DNA from: Streptomyces sp. ML-6
GTDB lineage: Bacteria > Actinomycetota > Actinomycetes > Streptomycetales > Streptomycetaceae
Reading direction: 5' to 3'
Length of the DNA stretch: 64,000 nt
Assembly (NCBI RefSeq): GCF_030116705.1
Contig: NZ_JAOTIK010000001.1
Span: 3,236,001 to 3,300,000 of the forward strand
Part shown: piece by piece, positions 34,658 through 42,652 of the stretch
How the letters are laid out: the number at the start of each line of letters is the position of its first letter
Position numbering within the stretch: the stretch's first letter is position 1
The notes under the pieces: model-generated
What the model saw: the letters and a program-made list of their open reading frames with translations, nothing else
Databases searched by the model: none
Told to the model about the DNA's origin: nothing
Position numbers and translations under genes: made by a program

Positions 34658-34720
34658 GGACCACACCACGCAGGCGCGTGCCGGACCACCGGACCACGCC
34701 GCGCAGACGCGTACCGGACC
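34658..34720. repeat. Two 30-base repeats, 33-base period, before the DUF4253 gene
   Basis: ggaccacRccRcgcagRcgcgtRccggacc appears at 34658-34687 and 34691-34720 with 26 of 30 bases alike. It lies in the promoter region of the next gene. Confidence 0.7.
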
Positions 34721-34775
34721 GCACCGCCCCCGGCCCGGCGGCCGGCTGTCAGTGGGCCCCCGTACGCTCACCGGC

Positions 34776-35567
34776 ATGGCGACGCTTCCCAACCCGCTCC
34801 CGTCCCTGGCCGCATCGGGACTCCAACTCCCGCCCGGCTCACTGGTGGACACCACGCTCGACGGCACCTGGCACGAACCGCTGCTCTGGTGCGCCGACGA
34901 GCCCGCGACCCACGGGGCGTGGCGCGCGCTGCGCACCGCCGGACGGACGGTCGGGCTGCTTCCCGTACTGATCGACGGCGGCAGACGCGACCAGTGGCCC
35001 GCCGAGTGGGACCTGACCCCGGACAGCACGTCGTACCCCGGCGACCACGACGCCGAGGAGGTGCTTGCCGGGTACTGGAACGGCAACGCGCCCGAGGAGA
35101 TCGACCCCGCCGGGAGAGACTGGCCCGGCCTGGCCCCCGTCCCGGCCGCCGAGGGGCAGGACGCCCCCGACGACCTGGCGGCCGCGATCGCCGAGGAGTG
35201 CGTCGGCCCGCAGGGCTGGTTCCCCGGCTCACGGATGGCGCTCGTCCCGGCCCGGCGCAGCGCGGACATACCGGCGGCCATCGGCTGGTCGGGCCCGCTC
35301 AACTTCGAGGAGGACACCGCCAGGCTCTGCGCCGTGCTCCGCTCCTGGGAGGACCGCTTCGGCATCCGGGTCGTGATGCTGGGCTTCGACACCCTGACCC
35401 TCTCGGTCTCCCGCCCGCCCACCACCCTCGCGGAGGCCCGCGCAGTCGCCGCCGAGCACTACGCGTTCTGCCCGGACAACATCGACCAGAGCCCGCCGCA
35501 CGACCTGGACGTCTACGCGGAGAAGCAGGTCCTCGGCCAGGAGATCTGGTCGTTCTGGTGGGACTGA
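34776..35567 (+). CDS. DUF4253 domain-containing protein
   Basis: The 263-residue protein has an N-terminal region with LLWCADEPATHGAWRAL and a C-terminal DUF4253 block (LCAVLRSWEDRFGIRVVMLG, PPTTLAEARAVAAEHYAFCP DNI). The block resembles SMI1/KNR4-linked contact and immunity-type proteins of actinomycetes. It has no signal peptide. The function is unknown; it may be part of a toxin-immunity or stress system, but no toxin gene is adjacent. Confidence 0.8.
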   Translation: MATLPNPLPSLAASGLQLPPGSLVDTTLDGTWHEPLLWCADEPATHGAWRALRTAGRTVGLLPVLIDGGRRDQWPAEWDLTPDSTSYPGDHDAEEVLAGYWNGNAPEEIDPAGRDWPGLAPVPAAEGQDAPDDLAAAIAEECVGPQGWFPGSRMALVPARRSADIPAAIGWSGPLNFEEDTARLCAVLRSWEDRFGIRVVMLGFDTLTLSVSRPPTTLAEARAVAAEHYAFCPDNIDQSPPHDLDVYAEKQVLGQEIWSFWWD

Positions 35568-35615
35568 GTACGACGACTCATGCGCCTTCCCCCGTCACCG
35601 AATTGACTCGTACAC

Positions 35616-35960
35616 ATGCCCGACAACATCACGGACAGCGGCCCCCGCCACACCTGGATCGCCTCGCTGATCTCCACGGTCGTCACGCTCCCCCTCGCGT
35701 TCCTCGCCCTGGTGTACAGCATGTTTTCGCCGATGGCCTGCGACTCCTGCTCGGAGGCGGATGCCGACCGCTTCGACGCCTCCTTCGGCCCGGCCTGGAC
35801 GGTCTCCTGCTGCGGCCTGCTGCTGTCCCTGGTCATCCTGGTGGCGAGCTGGGCGTTCACCAGGCGCAGGCCGCCGACCGCGATCGCCCTCGCCGTGGCC
35901 GCACCCGCCACCGTGTTCTTCACCTGGGTCGCCTTCATGACCCTGATCAACTGGCCCTGA
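35616..35960 (+). CDS. Small membrane protein (114 aa)
   Basis: Three hydrophobic segments are visible: WIASLISTVVTLPLAFLALV, TVSCCGLLLSLVILVASWAF and AIALAVAAPATVFFTWVAFM. A Cys-rich external loop (MACDSCSEAD) lies between the first two. It is an integral membrane protein of unknown function. Its stop overlaps the start of a GATCAACCGACC-type tandem repeat. Confidence 0.75.
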   Translation: MPDNITDSGPRHTWIASLISTVVTLPLAFLALVYSMFSPMACDSCSEADADRFDASFGPAWTVSCCGLLLSLVILVASWAFTRRRPPTAIALAVAAPATVFFTWVAFMTLINWP

Positions 35961-36031
35961 TCAACCGACCCCGATCGACCGGCCCGATCAACCGACCCCG
36001 AGCCTTCGAGCGAAGGAACAGCGAAGGAACA
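35938..36031. repeat. Tandem repeats between the small membrane and HEAT genes
   Basis: Four near copies of tgatcaaccgacccc run from the last codons of the membrane protein to about 35998. They are followed by two perfect copies of gcgaaggaaca (36010-36020 and 36021-36031), so the next gene has a doubled AAGGA ribosome binding site. Confidence 0.8.
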
Positions 36032-36037
36032 CCGCCC

Positions 36038-36487
36038 ATGCCCTTGGAGCCACCCCCGGACGGGACCACCCGCGCCACCCTCCTCATCGAGGAGTTCCGC
36101 GCTCTCCCCGCCACCAGCGACCGCAGGCGCGAGATCGTCGCGGAGCTGGACGACGACTGCGGCAACCCCGAGGTGACGGCCTTCCTCACCACCGTCGTCG
36201 CCGACCCCGGCGAGTACGACCTCGCCCGCATCGAGGCCACCACGCTCCTGCGCCTGTGGCCCCCGCCCGACCCGGCCACCCGCCGCACGGCCGGCCGGGC
36301 CCTGCTGACCGCACTGCACGACCCGGAGGAGGACCTCGTCCGCCAGTACGCCGCCATGGCCCTCGGCCCCTACGCCGACGACCCGGCGGTCCACGAGGCC
36401 CTGACCACCGTCGCGGACACCGACGACGACCCCCTCATGGGCGCCGCCGCCCGCGCCGCCCTCGCGGAACGGGACCGGAGGACCTGA
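36038..36487 (+). CDS. Small HEAT-like repeat protein (149 aa)
   Basis: The sequence is entirely helical with HEAT/armadillo-type periodicity: LLIEEFRALPATSDRRREIV, EVTAFLTTVVADPGEYDLAR, RQYAAMALGPYADDPAVHEAL and AAARAALAE. Such proteins usually act as protein-binding adaptors. It may share a transcript with the membrane protein just upstream. Two AAGGA sites lie before the ATG, the nearer one spaced about 9 bases. It is convergent with the lacI gene. Confidence 0.72.
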   Translation: MPLEPPPDGTTRATLLIEEFRALPATSDRRREIVAELDDDCGNPEVTAFLTTVVADPGEYDLARIEATTLLRLWPPPDPATRRTAGRALLTALHDPEEDLVRQYAAMALGPYADDPAVHEALTTVADTDDDPLMGAAARAALAERDRRT

Positions 36488-36546
36488 AGGACCGTACGCG
36501 AGAGGGCCCGCACGGAAAGCCCGCACGGAGAACTCGTACGGCTCCG

Positions 36547-37575
36547 CTACCGGCCCGGCGTACTGTCGCGCACGACCGGCTCCGCCGGCAGCAGCAGCCC
36601 GCTCGACGGAGCGGCGGTGGGGTCCTCGACGGCGGTGACCAGCCGGTCGACGAGGGCCCGGGCGATGACGGCCAGGGGCAGCCGCGCGCTGGTGAGGGCG
36701 GGCTGGAGCATCGTGCACAGCGGAATGTCGTTGAAGCCGGTGACGGCGATGTCCGCGCCGACGGCGAGGTTTGCGGCACGGACGGCCTGGTAGGCGGTCA
36801 GGGCGAGCCAGTCGCTCGCGCAGACCAGGGCGGTGGGCCGGTCGGAACCGCTGAGCAGGCGCTGCACCGCGTGGGAGAGCGCGGCCGGGTCGTCCTCGGG
36901 GACGCCGACCTCGAAGGCCCCGTCCGGGGCGGCGGCCGCGGCCCGCAGGAAGCCGGCCCGGCGGTCGGCGAGCCAGGGCAGGGACGCGGCGGAGTTGAGG
37001 TAGCAGATCCGCCGGTGGCCCTGGTCGAGCAGCAGCTCCACCAGGGCGGCGGTGGCGGCGGCGGAGTCGATGTCCACCCAGTTCTGCGGGCGGCCGGGGG
37101 CGGTCCGGCCGAAGGCCGCGAACGGGAAACCGGCCTCGGCGAGCACGTCCACGCGGGGGTCGTCGTGTATGACGTCGGAGAGGATGAACCCGTCGACCTG
37201 ACGGGCCGCGATCAAGTCGTTGAAGGACCTGGCGACCGCTCCGACGCCCTGCTGGGGGTCGGAACGGAACAGCAGGATGCGGTGTCCGACCTCGTCGGCG
37301 GCGGTCACCAGCGCCTGCAGGAAGCCGCCCATCAGGGGGTTGGGGTCGGCGGGGTTGTCGGCGGGGGCGGGGTAGCCGATGACCTTGCGGGTGCCGGTGC
37401 GCAGGCTGCGGGCGGACTGGTCGGGCCGGTAGCCGAGTTCGTCGATGGCGGCGGTGACCCGGGCGAGGGTCGCCTCGCGCAGCCGGTGGGGGGCGTTGAG
37501 GGCGTTCGAGACGGTTTGTCGGGACACTCCGGCCGCACGCGCGACCTCCTCGATGGTCACCTGTCGAGCGGTCAT
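36547..37575 (-). CDS. LacI-family repressor of the sugar operon
   Basis: The 342-residue protein begins with the LacI helix-turn-helix (VTIEEVARAAGVSRQTVSNA; residues about 5-50) and hinge (GYRPDQSARSLRTG). A periplasmic-binding-fold domain follows, with GFILSDVIHDDPRVDVLAEA and the C-terminal GFNDIPLCTMLQPALTSARL. It lies downstream of the GH36 gene on the same strand, separated by a terminator-like hairpin, so it has its own promoter or is partly read through. Candidate operator sites lie at the head of the operon about 6.2 kb upstream. The inducer is probably an alpha-galactoside-like sugar. AGAGGAAC precedes the ATG. Confidence 0.92.
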   Translation of the reverse strand: MTARQVTIEEVARAAGVSRQTVSNALNAPHRLREATLARVTAAIDELGYRPDQSARSLRTGTRKVIGYPAPADNPADPNPLMGGFLQALVTAADEVGHRILLFRSDPQQGVGAVARSFNDLIAARQVDGFILSDVIHDDPRVDVLAEAGFPFAAFGRTAPGRPQNWVDIDSAAATAALVELLLDQGHRRICYLNSAASLPWLADRRAGFLRAAAAAPDGAFEVGVPEDDPAALSHAVQRLLSGSDRPTALVCASDWLALTAYQAVRAANLAVGADIAVTGFNDIPLCTMLQPALTSARLPLAVIARALVDRLVTAVEDPTAAPSSGLLLPAEPVVRDSTPGR

Positions 37576-37600
37576 CGTTCCTCTGCGGGCGGTCGGCGGC

Positions 37601-37630
37601 GGGTCGGGGGCGGGCACCCGCCCCCGACCC
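37601..37630 (-). terminator. Hairpin between the GH36 gene and lacI
   Basis: GGGTCGGGGGCGGG and CCCGCCCCCGACCC form a near-perfect stem with a very short loop, just after the GH36 stop. It can end or weaken transcription into lacI. Confidence 0.7.
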
Positions 37631-37637
37631 CGGGTCC

Positions 37638-39536
37638 TCAGTGCTCGCGGGTCAGGGTGAGCAGGCCACCTGTCGGTACGGTCACCGGGTTCACCCCGGC
37701 GACGAGGTCGAGCACGGTATCGGACAGGATCTCACCCCGGCAGTCCTGAATGCGGACGAGCACTTTTTCCGGCCGGGGGGCGGACAGGATCACCGTGGGG
37801 TCGCCGTCCGCGTTGGCGACGAGCAGGGTCTGCGGGCCGTCCGCGGCGTTCCGGTCCGGAAGGGCGACGGGCAGCGGCGCGTAGCGGGCGACCACGGTGG
37901 TGGTGCGGTCGTGGGCGCGGACCTGGGGGTAGCCCAGGTCCGGACGCGCGGGTTCCAGGGTGCCGAGCTGGAGGACGTCGACGTACCGGCGGGAGACGCC
38001 GAGCCAGAAGCGCAGGGTGGCGAGCTGGTCGGGGGTCTGGGTGTCGAGGTCGACGGAGACCTGTGGCACCGCGAACAGGGCGTTGACGAGGTGGACGGCG
38101 ACGTCCTCGGGCCGCTCGTCGGCGTTCCACGTGATCATGTCGGCGTGCACGGCGAGCGGGCCCGCGGTGAGGCGGCAGTCGACGGTGCGCTGCCGGTTCT
38201 CGGCGGGGCTGAGCGGGCAGTCGGTGGCGCGGACCATGGTGGCGTACGGCCACAGCCCGGGGCCGACGTACGGCTGGCGGTGCTCGACGATCACGTCGGG
38301 CCGGGTGCGGCGCAGCCGGGCGTCGAGGTCGGCGAGCAGCCGGCGCAGGCCCTCGTGGACGGTGGCGTGGTCGGCGCCGTCCGGGGCGGGCGGCGGGTCG
38401 GCGACGGCGAAACGGTCGATGAAGTCGAGCTTCAGGCCGTCCATGTCCCACTGCTCGACGGCGCGGGAGATCTTCTCGATCAGGTGGGCGCGGACCTCGG
38501 GATGGCGGGGGTCGAGCACGGCCGCGTCCATGCTGGGTTCCTCGCGCAGGATCATGCCCTTGAAGCGGTCCCAGGCGTCGTTGTGCCGGCCGATGAACGG
38601 CAGCGCGTACCACAGGAGGTAGGCGAGGCCGGTGCGGTGGACCTCGGCGACGTGGCCCGCGAAGTCGGGGAAGGCCACCGGGTTGGGTTCCCAGTCGCCG
38701 CAGTGGCCGTAGCCGCGGGTGCGGTCGGCGGTCTGCCAGCCGTCGTCGACGATGATGCTGTCGCAGCCGATGCCCGCGGCGAGGGCGGCCTGGCGTTCGA
38801 CGACGGCGGTGTCGACGTTCTGGTGGAGGCTGTACCAGGTGGAGTAGGCGGGCATCCGGGCGGCGGGGGCGACGCCGGGGTGGTCCAGGCCCTCGGCCCA
38901 CCAGTCGGTGACCTCCCGCAGGGTGGCGGCGAAGTGCCGGCCGCCGATGTCGATCCGCAGCCGCAGCGGCGGACCGTCCGGGGTGAGGGCCTGCTCGACG
39001 GTGAAGGCGAACTCGTTGGTCTCCTCCACCACCCCGCCGTCGATGCGCAGGGGGGCGAAGACCTCGGCCGCGGCGGCGGTGCACAGGGCGCGGTCGTCGT
39101 TGCCGACCAGGCTGACGACGGGAGCGCCCTTGGCGAGCGAGACGGTACGGGGGGCGATCCAGGACGGCGGCAGCCAGCGGGAGGCGCTGGTGTCCGGGGT
39201 CCAGTAGGCGGTGGCCCCGAGGCAGGGGACCCGCCATTCGGCGCGGACGGTGGCCGCGGCCGCCGCCCGGACCTCGATCAGGGCCGCACCGTCGCCGCCC
39301 GGGGTGACGACGATGTCCAGCCGGTCGCAGCCGAACCCGGTGAGGTGGACGTCGAGCGGGACGCCGGTGGAGAGGGACAGGCCGGTGACGAGCTGCCGGT
39401 GGACGACGGTGCCGAAGGTTTCCCGGACCGGTGTGTTCGGGCGCCACACCGGGACGAACTGCTGCGGGCCGACGTCCGGCTCGGCGGGCACGGTCGCGGG
39501 AGCCGACGCGGGCGCGGACGCGTTCTCGGTGGTCAT
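37638..39536 (-). CDS. GH36-like alpha-galactosidase
   Basis: The 632-residue enzyme has a beta-sandwich N-terminal region and a TIM barrel with IIVDDGWQTADRTRGYG (residues 261-277). GLKLDFIDRF follows, in which Asp371 is the likely nucleophile, and the late region has EHRQPYVGPGLWPYA. It hydrolyses alpha-galactosides or related alpha-linked sugars in the cytoplasm; there is no signal peptide, and the Ala/Pro-rich N-terminal 20 residues are a linker. It is the last structural gene of the ABC operon and should act on the imported sugar. Its start ATG lies 7 bases after the permease stop. Confidence 0.85.
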   Translation of the reverse strand: MTTENASAPASAPATVPAEPDVGPQQFVPVWRPNTPVRETFGTVVHRQLVTGLSLSTGVPLDVHLTGFGCDRLDIVVTPGGDGAALIEVRAAAAATVRAEWRVPCLGATAYWTPDTSASRWLPPSWIAPRTVSLAKGAPVVSLVGNDDRALCTAAAAEVFAPLRIDGGVVEETNEFAFTVEQALTPDGPPLRLRIDIGGRHFAATLREVTDWWAEGLDHPGVAPAARMPAYSTWYSLHQNVDTAVVERQAALAAGIGCDSIIVDDGWQTADRTRGYGHCGDWEPNPVAFPDFAGHVAEVHRTGLAYLLWYALPFIGRHNDAWDRFKGMILREEPSMDAAVLDPRHPEVRAHLIEKISRAVEQWDMDGLKLDFIDRFAVADPPPAPDGADHATVHEGLRRLLADLDARLRRTRPDVIVEHRQPYVGPGLWPYATMVRATDCPLSPAENRQRTVDCRLTAGPLAVHADMITWNADERPEDVAVHLVNALFAVPQVSVDLDTQTPDQLATLRFWLGVSRRYVDVLQLGTLEPARPDLGYPQVRAHDRTTTVVARYAPLPVALPDRNAADGPQTLLVANADGDPTVILSAPRPEKVLVRIQDCRGEILSDTVLDLVAGVNPVTVPTGGLLTLTREH

Positions 39537-39543
39537 GTTGTGG

Positions 39544-40362
39544 TCACTCCTTGGTGGCCCCGGCCAGCAGACCGGAGATGAACTGGCGTTGCAGGACGAG
39601 GAAGAGGGCCATCACGGGGACGGCGGCGATGCCGGCGGCGAGCAGGACCTGCGCGTAGTTGGTGGTCGACAGCCCCTGGAGGGTGGCAGTGGCCACGGGC
39701 AGCGTGTACATCTCGGGACTGCGCAGCGCGATCAGTGGCCAGACGAACTGGTTCCAGCTGCCGAGGAAGACGAACAGCGCGAGGGCCGCGATGATCGGCC
39801 GGTTGACCGGGATGACGATCCGCCACAGCACCCGCAGTTCGCCGGCGCCGTCGACGCGCGCCGCGTCGAGGAGTTCATCGGGCATGGAGCGCAGCGCCTG
39901 CCGCATCAGGAAGATGCCGAACGGGGTGACCAGGCCGGGCAGGATGATGGACTGGTAGGAGTCGATCAGGCCCAGGTCCATCATCATCTGGAAGACCGGG
40001 ATCAGCATCACCGTGTCGGGGATGACCAGGGTGCTGAGCAGCAGGACGAAGAACAGGTTGCGCCCGCGGAACTCGAACTTGGCGAAGGCGTATCCGGCCA
40101 GTACCGAGACGACGACGGCACCGAGCGTCTGGACGCCCGACACCACCAGGGTGTTGAGCAGGACCCGGGTGAGCCCGATGGACTCCTCCAGTCCGCGGAG
40201 GTTCTCCAGGAAGTGGCCGCCGGGCAGCAGTTTCGGCGGCCAGGAGAACACGTCCTTGTCCTCCTGGGTCGCGGCGATGGCGAGCCAGTAGAACGGGCCG
40301 ACGCAGAGCGCGAAGGCGCCCGCGAGCAGCAGGGTGAGCAGGGGACCTCGACGGGACTTCAT
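39544..40362 (-). CDS. Carbohydrate ABC transporter permease (MalG type)
   Basis: The 272-residue protein has six membrane helices and the EAA loop ARVDGAGELRVLWRIVIPVN, which contacts the ATPase. It begins with an N-terminal helix (LLTLLLAGAFALCVGPFYWL) and a long periplasmic loop, as in MalG. It overlaps the upstream permease by four bases (ATGA), so they are translated together. With the other permease and the binding protein it forms the import channel; no ATPase gene is in the operon. Confidence 0.93.
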   Translation of the reverse strand: MKSRRGPLLTLLLAGAFALCVGPFYWLAIAATQEDKDVFSWPPKLLPGGHFLENLRGLEESIGLTRVLLNTLVVSGVQTLGAVVVSVLAGYAFAKFEFRGRNLFFVLLLSTLVIPDTVMLIPVFQMMMDLGLIDSYQSIILPGLVTPFGIFLMRQALRSMPDELLDAARVDGAGELRVLWRIVIPVNRPIIAALALFVFLGSWNQFVWPLIALRSPEMYTLPVATATLQGLSTTNYAQVLLAAGIAAVPVMALFLVLQRQFISGLLAGATKE

Positions 40363-41315
40363 CGGCGCTCTCCCATCAGGCGGACCTGCAGGATGCCGAG
40401 CACGGACACGATCAGCGCGAGGGCGTAGGCGATGGCCGACGCGTAGCCGAAGTCGAAGTACTTGAAGCCGTTGTTGTACAGGTACATGGTGACCGTCAGG
40501 GTGGCGTTGTCGGGGCCGCCGCCGGTGAGGACGTACGGCTCGTCGAAGAGCTGCAGGGTGCCGATGGTGGAGAGCACCACGGTGAGCAGCAGGATCGGCC
40601 GCAGCTGGGGCAGGGTGATGGAGAAGAAGCGGCGGATCGGCCCCGCCCCGTCGACCATCGCGGCCTCGTACAGCTCCTTGGGGATGCCCTGCAGGCCTGC
40701 GAGGTACATCACCGCGTTGTAGCCGGTGTAGTGCCAGGTGATGACGAGGACGACGCCCACGCGGGCCCAGCCGGGGCTGCCGAGCCAGTTCACCCGGTCG
40801 ACGCCGAACAGGGAGAGGACCCAGTTCAGCAGCCCGGCGTCACGGTTGAGGATCACGGAGAACATCACGCCCGCGGCGACCAGGCCGGTCAGCGAGGGGA
40901 CGAAGACACCCAGCCGCCACAGCGGGCGCAGCCATACCTTGGCGGAGTTGAGCGCGAGGGCGACGAGCAGGGCCAGGCACAGCATCAGCGGCACCTGGAC
41001 GACCAGGATCAGTGCGGTGTTCTTCAGCGCGGTCCAGAACAGCGGATCGTTCAGCAGGCGCCGGTAGTTGGCGAGTCCGGCGAAGCTCCGGTCGGTGCCG
41101 CTGCCGGTGGTGAGGCTGATCCACAGCGAGGAGACGATGGGATACGCCTTGAAGATCGCGAAGCCCAGGACGGCGGGCATGATCAGCAGGTACGGAACGG
41201 AGCCGCGGGTCAGCAGCGCGCGTCGGCGCGGGCGGGCGCGGCCGGCGTGCGCGGAGGCGCCGCGTCCGGCCGACTTCTCGGTGACGGAAGCCCGTTCGGG
41301 CAGGACGGAGGACAT
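40359..41315 (-). CDS. Carbohydrate ABC transporter permease (MalF type)
   Basis: The 318-residue protein has six membrane helices after a basic N-terminus and the EAA motif YEAAMVDGAGPIRRFFSITL. This is the first permease of the pair, the MalF-like partner. The LANYRRLLNDPLFWTALKNT stretch is typical of sugar permeases. It overlaps the second permease and lies 5 bases downstream of the binding protein, so it is in one operon with both. Confidence 0.93.
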   Translation of the reverse strand: MSSVLPERASVTEKSAGRGASAHAGRARPRRRALLTRGSVPYLLIMPAVLGFAIFKAYPIVSSLWISLTTGSGTDRSFAGLANYRRLLNDPLFWTALKNTALILVVQVPLMLCLALLVALALNSAKVWLRPLWRLGVFVPSLTGLVAAGVMFSVILNRDAGLLNWVLSLFGVDRVNWLGSPGWARVGVVLVITWHYTGYNAVMYLAGLQGIPKELYEAAMVDGAGPIRRFFSITLPQLRPILLLTVVLSTIGTLQLFDEPYVLTGGGPDNATLTVTMYLYNNGFKYFDFGYASAIAYALALIVSVLGILQVRLMGERR

Positions 41316-41320
41316 GGTGG

Positions 41321-42652
41321 TCAGGCCGCCAGCTGCCGACCGGTCTGCTGGGCGAGCCGTTCGGCGGCGTCCCTGAGGGCACCGGCCGGGTCGGCGCCCT
41401 TGACCAGCACCTGGCTCTGGGCGTCACTGGCGAGCTTGAGGGCGCGGGTGTAGTCGCCGGTGAAGTTGGTGGTCCCGGAGCCGGAGGAGAGCGTGTCGAC
41501 GAAGGGCTTCAGCACCTTCTGGCCGCCGTAGTAGGGGTGGGGCGCGCTGAACATCGGGTCGTCGTACGCCGAGCCGAGGGCGGGAAAGACACCGCCGGAC
41601 TTGAACATCCGGTTGATCTCGGCGGGCTTGGTGAGCGCGTGCTCGATGAACCGCCAGGCGGCCTTGCGGCGCTTGCTCGACTCGGAGACGGCCAGGTAGG
41701 TGGAGTTGACGATGACGCTGCGCCCTCCCCCGGGAACGGCGGCGGGCGGCTGCATGACGCGCCACTTCCCCTTCTGGTCGGGGAACTTGGTGGCCAGGTA
41801 CTCGACGGCCCAGGCGGGGTCGGGGGAGGTGGCCAGCTTGCCCTGGCTCATCAGGCGTTTCCGGGTGCCCTGGCCCGCGGTGTCGGCGAGCAGGCCGTCG
41901 TCGTTGAGCCGCTTGATGATGGTGAGGGCCTGGACGGCCTCCTTGGAACCGAGCGTGATCCTGCCCTTCTGGTCGAAGTAGAAGGCGTCCTGGAGCTGCA
42001 TCAGGTTCTGGAAGAAGTCCATGTCCGGCGTGGTGCCGGGCTTGTCGAGCCCGAGCAGCTGGGCGCCGGTGGCGGCGCGGATCTTCGGTCCGGCGGCGAT
42101 CAGGTCGTCCCAGCTACTGATGTCCGCGGGGTCGACGCCGGCCTTCTCGAAGTAGTCCTTCCGGTAGAACAGGCCGAGCGGGTTGACCTCCCACGGGAGG
42201 GCGTGGGCGGCCTTGTCCTTGCCTATGACGGTCGGCCACAGCCCCTGGGCGAACTCGCTCCGGTACCGGTCGGCCCCGAACCGGGACAGGTTGGTGAGCC
42301 CGTCGGGGAACTTCTCCAGGTAGCCGGGCAGGTAGTCGACGCCGATGTGCAGGACGTCGGCGAGCCCCTTGCCGTCCGACGCGAGGCCGACCGTGATCTT
42401 GTCCCAGATGGCCGGGTTGCCGACGTCCTGGACGTCCACCGTGATGCCGGGGTTGTCCCGCTCGAAGGAGGGCACGACACCGCGCAGGGCCTCGGCCGCG
42501 GTGGTCCAGCTCCAGACGGTGATCCGGCCCTTGTCGCCGTCGGCGCCGCTGCCGCCGCCAGATCCGTCGGTGCCGCAGGCGGTCAGGCCGAGTCCGGCGG
42601 CGGAGGCGGTGGCGAGCTGGAGCAGTCTGCGGCGGCTCAGTCGGTGGGACAT
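41321..42652 (-). CDS. Sugar-binding lipoprotein of the ABC transporter
   Basis: The 443-residue protein has a twin-arginine-like start (RLSRRRLLQLATASAAG) and the lipobox LTAC (Cys26), so it is anchored on the outer face. The mature part is a family 1 extracellular solute-binding protein: ITVWSWTTAAEALRGVVPSF near the N-terminus, WEVNPLGLFYRKDYFEKAGV and WDDLIAAGPKI in the middle. It captures the sugar for the two permeases. Its ATG lies inside the end of the PLP-enzyme gene (16-base overlap), which implies coupled translation. Confidence 0.93.
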   Translation of the reverse strand: MSHRLSRRRLLQLATASAAGLGLTACGTDGSGGGSGADGDKGRITVWSWTTAAEALRGVVPSFERDNPGITVDVQDVGNPAIWDKITVGLASDGKGLADVLHIGVDYLPGYLEKFPDGLTNLSRFGADRYRSEFAQGLWPTVIGKDKAAHALPWEVNPLGLFYRKDYFEKAGVDPADISSWDDLIAAGPKIRAATGAQLLGLDKPGTTPDMDFFQNLMQLQDAFYFDQKGRITLGSKEAVQALTIIKRLNDDGLLADTAGQGTRKRLMSQGKLATSPDPAWAVEYLATKFPDQKGKWRVMQPPAAVPGGGRSVIVNSTYLAVSESSKRRKAAWRFIEHALTKPAEINRMFKSGGVFPALGSAYDDPMFSAPHPYYGGQKVLKPFVDTLSSGSGTTNFTGDYTRALKLASDAQSQVLVKGADPAGALRDAAERLAQQTGRQLAA

